Positions 50,768 through 61,200 of a stretch of DNA of 64,000 nt are shown here, piece by piece. Position 1 is the first letter of the stretch; the number at the start of each line of letters is the position of its first letter. This DNA is from Sanderia malayensis. Lineage: Eukaryota; Cnidaria; Scyphozoa; Semaeostomeae; Pelagiidae. Below the pieces are notes generated by a model, which did no database searches, was not told the DNA's origin, and saw only the letters and a list, made by a program, of their open reading frames with translations. The position numbers were made by a program, and so were the translations under genes. The stretch is taken from positions 496,001 to 560,000 of the forward strand of contig RQOL01000772.1 of NCBI GenBank assembly GCA_013076295.1. Direction: 5' to 3'.

Positions 50768-51313
50768 AAGCTTTGCGATCTGTGGCTCGATTCAAATGTT
50801 TGAATTCTTGGTTCGAGTCACATGGCTTGCGTATTTTTCGTTCCTTAGTTCGAGCTTCATATTTCCGCCTGATTTATGGATGTAAATATTGATATAGCTG
50901 ATTTTTTCGTTGCCCAATACAATTATTTGATGAACGTACAGTTCTCCATTGCAAATTCCCGTTCTTTACTCCCAGAGGCATCAAAGTTTTGTTCTTTCCA
51001 CTTCAAATAACGTCGTTTGAAAGCGAGGCACGCCCTTCTTCTCGTGCCAGTGTCATCCCATTACAAAGCTGGGACCCTTGGGAAGATTTATCCTCCATCT
51101 TAGTGTATTATTTAAGACTTTTTAAGACTTGTTTTTCTTAAGCCAATCGATTGACATTTCTTCGCCATAGAGCTAAAACGGCGAGATTGGAAAGTAAAAT
51201 TTTAGTTCAACAGACATTCTTATTTCTACTGTAAATAGTGTATTAATTAAGGTATTAATGATTAGTATTTGTGTACAACATTTCAATTAGAGATATGCTC
51301 AGTGTCATTTTCA

Positions 51314-51319
51314 AATAAA
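51314..51319 (+). terminator. Candidate polyadenylation signal for SPPL3
   Basis: AATAAA followed by a T/G-rich stretch (tctgttcgtgtagg), about 745 bp after the stop codon. No strong alternative was noted closer to the stop. Confidence 0.35.
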
Positions 51320-51427
51320 TTCTGTTCGTGTAGGATATCAATTCTTGTTTCTTGTAGTTTTTATGTGGCGCATACCTGCATTTTTATACATGGCATTTGG
51401 TGTAGTTAATAACTTCCAACCTGTTAT

Positions 51428-51525
51428 CTCTAACACAAAACAATAGACAATAAAACAGTCTATTGTATTCGAATAATATACTGCATGCACAATTCACAGG
51501 TTTTTGTACGCGGATTTTCACTGTG
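51428..51525. mobile_element. Diverged copy of the CAGTAAAAACCC MITE
   Basis: Shares the interior block aaaacaatagacaa...tctattgt and a mutated right end (acaggtttttgtacgcggat then tttcactgt) with the intact copy at 41111-41262. The left terminal repeat is no longer recognisable. Confidence 0.55.
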
Positions 51526-52270
51526 TTTTGACACAGACGAAGACTTTGAGGGAAGGGAAAGGGAAAAGGTGAGAGGAAGAAAAATAAGACCTCATCTTAT
51601 TAAAAAGTTTGTTCTTTTATTATTGTCATGTTTTCTTTATTTTGATTTTGATTTTGTCTCAAGGTGGAGAATACTCACACAAAGTTAACATTTGATTTAT
51701 GGCTATAATCTGAAGCGTCTATGCTTGGAATTATATTTATCTCGTCGTTTATTATGCTGTACAATGTGTAACCCTCTTGGAAGCTCGTTGCATTGCTGCT
51801 CAGAAAATTCTCACTTGCAGGCATTCTACGAGTAATTTCATCCTCAGAATTAAAAATGCATTAAGGTAAAGGTATTCTTATAACGATGAGGAAATATTCT
51901 CATGACAAGAGCTTGTAACGTGTTTTACTGAATTATTATAAAAAGACATGTTACTGTGCATGAAAATATAGAAAGAGCAAATATATGAGAGGTATAATTG
52001 ATTGTAAACACGATATGAAGTCCGCATACTGACATAACCGTGTAAAAATCGAAATAAGTAGTCACGTGATAGTAATTATCCAATCACGTAATGGGTATAG
52101 AGCGCGCATTGCGGTCTTAACTTGCTGCCATTTTTTTCTTTTCTAGCTGTTTGATCTGTTATAAAAGACGAGGATAAAGTTATTTGATAAATGTGAAAGA
52201 GTATTTAATGGTATTTATTTGCTGAATGGAACTTTGGTAGGAGATATGATATTTCTTCTGCTCTAAGAGC

Positions 52271-55200
52271 ATGAATGATACAGCGATAACAACCAATGCA
52301 GATAGTTTGAGCGATTGCAGAACCAACGTGTTCCCGCTGGTGAGTTGAGTTTTCATCGAGTTGATACATGGCCTACTCCATAGGCCAAACCATCTACTCG
52401 CTATTATATCGTCTCAATTTTACTTGTAATTACTTTCTGAAATATCAATCTGATAATTTAATGTTATAGATACTATTGTTGGTTTCCCGAGGATGTAGGT
52501 TTATAGAAATTCAAATGCAAATATGCCTCTTGTCATGTTGTTTTTGTCGCTTATAAATTTGTATGAATTTCTGTTTAAAAGGCTGAAATGCGCAAACAAT
52601 TTATTTGACAGAACAATTGGCTTTTATAATGTTCAACAGATGAACACAGTGATTAAGTTTAGGACTTATACTCATTAGGCCGTTATGAATGTTTTTGATA
52701 TACAATGTCTTAAATTCTGCTGGTTAATAATTTTGAATATACGAGAGATTAGATCTTGGGTTGTTCGTGCTTTTATTTATGAATGTTCTCGTAAACAACC
52801 AAAGTCTTGTCTTCCTGACTATATTGTTGTTCCGTATTCGATAATTTCGCAAAGTTTAAGCGTGTTTCTTCTTTCGAAACTGCACCTTTAATATCTTCAT
52901 GTGTTATTAACACATTTCAAACAGTATTCAATGGAATTAGGAATTGTTTTACAAAGTTTGTGTCAATCTTATGAAAAGCGAATAATTTTCAAAGTTGAGC
53001 TCTTTCAAAAATATTAGGATTAGTATACTGGGGCGCATGGTTCTGTTTTATTATGTAATCTGTAAAATAACCGTAGGAGTCTTGTTAATAATCTTTAAAG
53101 ACAATTAATTTTATTGTAAATATCAACTGTATTTGCTACTTTATGTTATTTAATAAGGTCTCAATTGGTTGGAAATATAGCGCAAAGACAGGAACTATAA
53201 ATTGATTGTTAATGGTTCAACTTGTGTGAACAATAGTTCACACAAGTTGAACTATTTTGCTCAGACGGGATAAAATATTCCGCAAGTATCTTCATCCCAA
53301 AAATCCAATTGAAATCTTTTGTATTAAACAAAACATGTTATAAATTTTGGGGCTTTGTTTTGAAAATGTTTTGGCCCCTAGAAGAGTCCTGTTGTTTCAG
53401 TCCTAACTTGCTAATTAGCATTGAATTTCAGGATTTGGTCACTACAAGATATTTGCAAAATGATATATGTTAAATTGGAGTAAATTGTTCAGCTTTCATA
53501 GGAGCCTGTCTTTAATAAGATTAAATTTTATTTTGAAAATTTCTTCAAACATTTGTAATGGCTGGTTTTGGGATGTATTTGCTGTAATATGTTTGTGATT
53601 GAGAAAATCTGGTCAGAATGAAATTTCCATGTTTGCTCAATTATGTCATTGAAAGAAAGGTGTTTTTCTTGTATTTCACCCATCATTGCATTGCTGAATG
53701 CTATTGCTTGATAGATGCATACTTGGAAAATATGTGGGCCATCAAAGTGAACATTTTTTAGTTTCCCGTGCTTGTAGCATGCTTTTTAATTTTTAATAGC
53801 TTGCAAGCAAGATCTGTCTTCTGCAGGTTTACAAATGTTTTGTTCTCTTATCATGTTATTTATCATACAATCTTGAAAGGATGAGAAATATTTGTGCTTT
53901 ACCACCAATCTGCTTTGTAGCCAAACTGTATAGGCAATTACAACAAAAAGCCAAAAGATAATGCTAAGACATTGAAAGCGTATTTTGCAGGGCCAATTAC
54001 TTATAAAGTTGATGAATAATGCGTGTTTCTTGATACTGTTTTTGTATTTGAGTGATTTCTTTTTTCCTTTTTTTGTCTTGGATGAACTTCTTTATAGTCT
54101 TAATAATGAACTTTGAAAATTAATAAAGTCTATTTTTGTTATACCTATGTAGTGGAAACTATGAAGTTTTTTAATTCTTTTTTACAGGCTGATGCAAGGG
54201 GACTACACTGGAAGAAATTTGTAACTGTATATTGTCAAAGGTGTGTGAAGATATCAGAAGACCCTGTCCTTGCAGCATACTCCAATGCTTTGCATCAAGG
54301 CATTCTGTGCTGTTGGCAGACATCACCATCAAATACTTCATCAGCTGCCATTGCTGTGAATGTTGAGCATAAGGATACACTATTTGACAAGAGTAAAGAG
54401 TTGATTTTGTTTTGGTATGGAGATGAGCCACAGCTGTCTACAATTGTCAATCCATCTCTGAAAGGTAATTATAATCAATTTACTTCGTTTGTGTTCCTTG
54501 AATGCCATGCAATAATTTGTTGTCTGCTTTCTCTTTCAATTTGGACGAACGATTTTGATTTAATATTTTGGTGTCGTTTCTAAAATTGTGATTAATTTAA
54601 TTGAAATATTTGTTTTAAATATTATCAGAAGCAGAAAGTGGATGTTTTGATGATGGTATACCTCTGGAATTTCAAAGTTTGCTTTTCAAATCACTACATA
54701 ATCTTCTTGAAAGGTATCACATACTTTTGAATTTTGATATTTTTCAAAAATAGTGTTTCACATCACATACAATTAAGCAACGCATTTAGTTTGCATGTTA
54801 TATAAACATTTATATATTGAATCACTCTTTGGTCTGGCTATTTCACAGCAAGTAATAAATGTCTTGGAATCCCAATGCTTAATGCAGTATGGTTTTTCAA
54901 AATATAGCTAACTCTATTTAATGTGTAATACTCGTTGCATCTTCTTTGGCAAGACCATTGTCGTATATTCTTAATGTTGTTTGTTGTATGTGTTTTGTAA
55001 CCTTTCAATTCTTTCTAATGCAGGCAATTTTTAAGTGACAAATTCTTCTGCAATGGAGGATGGTTCACAAAAAGTATCAAAAAAGGATCTGATTGGCAAG
55101 ATGAAATTTTGATTTTTATAATCGTTTATTGTTTTGCTTATTTCTTGGCAACAGTTTTATTGTTCAGTTTTCTAAATGAATGTTTATTATTTCTGCAGGG

Positions 55201-58200
55201 AGACGTTGGCATTTAGTTTCAATTTCTTCATCTATGGTGAGAGTCTTATCTCTGCAAGTGTAAACATTAAAAAAGTACCTGTACTGACTTGCTTGTCCAG
55301 AAGTGATTTGTCAGATGCGACATCTAATGATGGAATTCAAGGTAGGTTGCATATCTCAAATGATGTTTTCGTTTTTCATAACCCTTTTGAGCATCTATCG
55401 CTTGTTTCCAACATTGCATATCTATGCAAAGTCGCACGCAGTCAGTTCAAGGTTGCGTTCTCAACAGCCGTCCGCTATAAACTCCACCATTCCATTTCAT
55501 TATACCGTGCCCGAGCGTGGTTTGGTCAATCAGTCTGTGCACACGTCATTATGCGAAATCGAGAATTCTCAACCCGTAATAACGCGTTTCGAACATGATC
55601 TCATATGCCCGTTTACTCTTAGCAATTACGTTTTAACAGAATGCATTTACGATATTTTACAGACCCACCAAATGCGGTTCTATTTCCCCAAACGTAGCTG
55701 TTATTTGACTATTGTGGGGTGGAATGGGCTGGGGTTTTTAAGCGATCTACTGAATGTTGTAAATACTTATTTCAGACAAGGCAGTGTAGCGCAAAGTATG
55801 TTGAAAAAGCAATGCAGGTTTTTAAAATTTCTGGGCCCTGCATGTAGGTCCCTTTCCTTGACACGTTTTTTTTATAAGAAACTGGTTTATAAGAAACTAA
55901 TACTACGATGGCCAAAAATTTAAGAAATCCTGGTACTAGGTTCAAGAAAAGTTAAGAAAATATAAAATTTCCATTTCTTAAAAAAAGAGGCAATTGACTA
56001 TACGTACAGCAATGTAGTTTCAAACTACACGTTCCTTTCGCGGCGTGGCGCGTGCGGTATTTCTTTCGTGAATATCAAGAGAGAAAGAAAGCCTTTCCTG
56101 TCAAACTTTCGATTCACACCATTTGAACAGGGAAATAACACCTAAGCACACGAAACCAATAAGAAGTAACACCTAAGAAACCAAATAGGAAACTTTTGGT
56201 ACCAGTCCCCGATCCAAGTTTCTTATAAAAACGAAACGTGTAAAGGGGTTCTTAAAAAGTGTGCACAGCATTAAAAATTGAGGATTGATTCATTTACTTT
56301 GGCGCATGGCAATGAATTTCCCTGTGGTGGGTCATACATATATATACCTTGCAATTTTTTCGTAAAAGACTTGGAAAGTAATATCCAATACTAGCATATA
56401 AGGTTTCATAATTTGTCAGTGGTTTTGAGTATTAATGATTTGTTATAACTTTCGCAATTTATTTGAATACAATACATTCAGAACAGAGAACTATATTTGT
56501 ACACTGGTCATGACCTTTTCCAAGAAAATAGGTTCTCCAACAATTTGCAAAAATTATCTTGTTAATTATCGATCGGTTCTAAGAGTTTACTTGGCAGCTC
56601 CAGTACTGATGCCTTATTGATGGCTTCCTAAGAGGAAATCATAATGGGGTCGGCGTGTCCTTACTTGGAATAACATTGTAGTATTATTTTCATTTCGATG
56701 TTAATCACATGTCTAACTTAGGACCTCTGTGTGTATAGGTGTTATAGTTCTCTCATTAGAAATGAATTGCTCTGGCTCACCAGGTGGCTATTTTACGAGG
56801 CATTGTTAATAAGCGAGCCGTTCAATTAAATACTTGATGCAATTGCAAAGATCTGTCTAAATGTTTATCCGAGTTGAGGCCACAGTGCTGTATAGAAAAC
56901 GTGTCGTGCTTTTGTCTTGTTCTTATCGCGTACTGCGGGTGGAAAGTGGAGATATGAACTTAACAGCATGAACACAAACAAACAAACGATCTGTCCGATG
57001 TTTACTGGGATTTCCTTTCTCTTCAACAGTCAACATAATCAGCAGCCGGTCTCTAGGTACTGCGTATACATTTATATGGTGAAGTTGATTGTGACTTGTA
57101 GCGGGTACAAGTCTTAATTTGTGCTGTGCAGTATGCAGTAGTGTACGATTGTACTATGCAGTGCCCATTGAATCTGAAATTAACTCTTGACTTATTTCAA
57201 GCCGCTACCTGGTGTTGCCTGGTGTTTTCATTGACCACTCATTTCTCAAGTCTCGGGTGGTTGTTATGCACTTTTGTATGCTGCTGCATCGATGAAGCCC
57301 CAATAATCGCTCCATCCCATCGATGCCCCATCGATGCCCCATCGATGCCATCTAGAAGTGGAGTAGTCAGTTGTCTGAAGCATTGCCACTGTAATTAGGT
57401 ATAAGCAGTAACCGAGTTATTGATGTGATGCACATGTAATCCGCAGTAAGATGCTGATTTGGACAACCTCATTTGGACCGCAATGGGGTCATAAATTTAG
57501 CATAAGTCTGTAAAAGCGATTATTGAACAAAAACAGGTTTAGCAGAGTCTCGACACATTTCTGCATGTGAATGGTGTATTCTGAACAGTATACCTTGTGA
57601 ATTCTCTCAGACCGAATATTTGCTTTTAATTCAAGGCTTTTCATCTGCCACAAGTAATTCTGAGCTTTGTATAGCAAGCAAGACATCTGTCCAACTACTG
57701 ACTCACTGGTTTAATATTTTAAACCGATTTATAGCGATATAAACAGGATATCGTTGAAGCACACGGTTTGTGCGTATATCGAGTATCTTTTGGTTTCGTT
57801 CTTTTCAAACTCAGTTATGCATACCTCCAAGGCAATCCAATAACTTGTCGATGCAACGGAATTTTGATATCTCGAAACGCCCGCTCATTCTGAGGTTTTC
57901 AATAAACCATATAGTCAAACAAATCGGATTCCTGAGATGTTTCATAGCTTTTTGAGGTTCTTTGCATATGCAATTAGTAATTACCTGGATATTTATAATT
58001 AATTAATTGTGTTGTTTGTTTTGTTTGCAGTGGTTCTGGCACCGGCAGGTCTCAATGCAACCGTGACCGGGTCTTGTTTGGCGAGCACCAATGCAAAAGG
58101 AGCCAGGATCTTGCATGAATGGAACCGGTTCTACCCGGTTGTGTCTGACGAAAAGACAAACGATTCAATGCCGTGTCTTGTCGAAATCCTTCACAATGAT

Positions 58201-61200
58201 ACAAAAATGCTCTACCCGTCGTGCCTAGTCGGTGTACCACTGGCAAAGCCAGGTATGTTTGCTTTTTATCTTGTTAACAGACCAAGTTTAAGTGACCACC
58301 TGGCCACAACGAATGACTTGCCTTTTCTTGTTTTTGGCCAATGATGCTTCGTATAATTATGTGTTATCAGAACTTTTGAGGATCGCGAAAATGTCCGAGT
58401 TTTAAATGTGTTGGTTCATTGGGAACTTTTGAAGGGACCTCGTTCGAATTAGCGAGTTTTCAAATGATACAGAGTTAACTCCTTGTTTTAACGACTTTGT
58501 GCATGAAAAACCAACATCATGTTTTTGCATCGTGGTGGATTTGATGTCCTTCTTCATAAATATTTTTGTGTAGATGGTAATGTGTTGGTTGTTAATGGAG
58601 GTTGTTCTGTTTACTCTTTGGAAATTGCTTGTATCAACTCTGCTTGCTGTCACGTTGCTATTAACTGATTCGGTGTTCGTGATTTCTTTACAAGGTAAAA
58701 AGGTCCCACACGACCACGTCCAGAAGAACCAGCCCAGTGTCAAGGACGAGAAACCAACAGCACACACTTGCGCATACGCAAACAGCAGCTCCCAACAGCA
58801 GCTCGGCTCGTTGAGAACAGGTGATTTGGTCAGCAAGATTTGGAATAAAGTCGAACACAACGTCGATGAAAAGAAGTAAGCAGTTTTTTCTTGCATTTAT
58901 ATTGGCAGGCCAACATACTTAAGTGAGATGCGGAGATGGCTAGAGTTGATAGAATACAATGTAATCCCAATATAACGAACTTTGAAGAGAACCAAGTATT
59001 TCTTTATATTGGGAGCTGGTTCAGCGTACTGTGAAACAATTCAACTGGGCGTGTGTATGGCTTTTTATGCTTTTGATTCGCTTAAAAGAAGCCCATTGTA
59101 TTGAGATTCTACAATGTCGTCATGCTTGAAATAAGTGCGTCAGAGGTCCTAATGACCACACTCATTTAAATGACATGTCAAGCTCTCAATGAGCTGAACG
59201 TATCCCTGTTTCAATAACAATTGTCAATATCGAGAGCCGGTCAGATTTCAAAAGCAAGAAAAATGACATGTGGTTCTGCTTTTAGATTAACATATCAGAT
59301 GGCCGGTCTCTTATGTTCTTCTATTGTGCCATACAAGTGTCAATATTCATCATTATTTATATATTGGCGTGTTCTCTATTCCATTAAGCAAACACCCCTT
59401 ATCTTACTAGACCCCTCATCTTACATGTCCTCATTAGTCGTCACTCAAATCCAAGGTTTATCATTCATTTGTTCATGTTTTCTCCAAGGTCGACTCCGGT
59501 TACGAGTTCAACAAAGACCGACACTGGTCATATGTTTGGACCGAATAAACCGCTGTGGGACTTTAAAGACCGGACGAGAAGTCCCGGCTGCGGTTGTACT
59601 TCATCTACCAATGTAAACAGGTATGACTTCAAGTTTCAACTAACCCGAATAGAGCACAGATATTACATTGTACCTTTGTATGGACTATTCCGTATGGTAC
59701 TCTGTACTAGCTCTATGCTTTGCATGAGCTCTCTATATAGCCTCTTGCACTGTACTGTACTTGTTTGTTTTCTTCGATACTTTATGAAGTATGCTATACT
59801 TTACAGGGTATAAGCTCTTCACTCGATTTAAGGAGATGAGCCTTATAGGAGTAGCTTATGTATGCTTTATAGATAACAACGGGATTAATGACCATGTGGG
59901 TTGTGTTTATTGCAGAACAAAGTCAATTGGCCGGTTCACTGGTAGCGGGAACAACATGCGGAATTCGCAGACAAATGCATCCAGCTCTACGCCGAATCTT
60001 CAAGCATCCAATCAGGTGTCGAACGTGAACCCACGACCGAGAAAAGAGAGGAAAAAGTCGACACTTCCTTTCCACCAGCGTCGCACCGTTACAACGGAGC
60101 GAAGCCCGACGCCTCCCATTGGCTTGCCCGCCGCTCTGAAGGCTTCAATTCGCGTTGGCATTCAACAGACCCCGCTAGATAGCAGCGAAGTGGATAGGAA
60201 AGCGCAGGATAGTGCGGTAGCTGCGAACTCACAAAAACAAACCGCTCCACGCGTGCACAGCATTCCCAAAGAAACCCCAGTGCACATTGAGCGCAATTTC
60301 GACCGCATCAACAAACCGATGCACGCCGCGGCGGAAGAAAAATCGGCCACGGCTGTGTATGACAAGGCAAAGTGCACGGCTAACAAAAACACCGCGCCGT
60401 CGTACAGCTATGCGAGTCGCGCGGAGGAGAAGCACAAACCGGATTACATTCTGCCTGTCGATTTGGCACCGAAAAGACCGCACCTTGGATCGGATCTGTT
60501 GGAATCGAGGAATTTGGCGACAGACGCATCGTACACGTCGCTGTATTCAATGTCGTTGGCTGCGAGTTGTGAGAATAATGACGTCATCTTCACTCATTCG
60601 CCCCTGGCAAAGGTGGGAGAGACTACGAGTCTTGATTCTGAAGTAAAGATCGTGAGATTGCCAAACAAAGGGTAAGTGTGCAGAGATTATTTTATTCTTA
60701 TTATTTGTGTCTATTACTCTTGCACCAAGGCGAAATGGAATCCTGCACATTATGCGTCCTACCTGGAGTTTCTTGAACTTGGGGAGGGTTAATTAGGGAC
60801 CACATTCATAGTTCTCTTTCACAGCAATTACATCGGATCTGGCTGTGTCGAATGTTTTTGTGTAGTCCAATTATCGTGTTGTTTACTGTTGATATTTTAG
60901 TATCAAGCGATCGACAGACCAAGTCAATGATCCCAGCTCGAAAAGATGCCGCTCACAATCTGGCATTCAATCACAGCAACAGCAAGCTACTGCGCTCCAA
61001 CTTGACTCGCAATCTGCACAAATGCAATCTCGATCATCTTACGATCAACAATCTCCACACCACCAACTACAACAACAACAACAACAGCTCAGTCAGCAAC
61101 AACTATCGCAGACTTCCACTCAGCAATCACTTGCTAATCAACAACAACAACAATTGACAATGAGACGTGGACCAGGACGGCCTAAAAAGCCGAGCTGCTC

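Larger units (their letters stand above)
50569..52270. other. SPPL3 3' UTR and MED13 promoter/5' UTR region
   Basis: Holds the SPPL3 3' end, the decayed MITE at 51428-51525 and the presumed MED13 promoter. Near 52100-52130 a CpG-containing patch (agcgcgcattgcgg) is followed by cttgctgccattttttt, a YY1-like GCCATTT context often found at TATA-less start sites. No coding exon was recognised. Confidence 0.4.

Noticed and set aside
55303..55923. 206-codon open frame on the + strand
   Set aside because: It begins inside MED13 exon 5 in a different frame and runs into the intron and a decayed repeat. No recognisable domain.
60162..60483. Open frames antisense to MED13 exon 9
   Set aside because: Shadows of a long GC-richer coding exon; the sense frame has conserved MED13 context.
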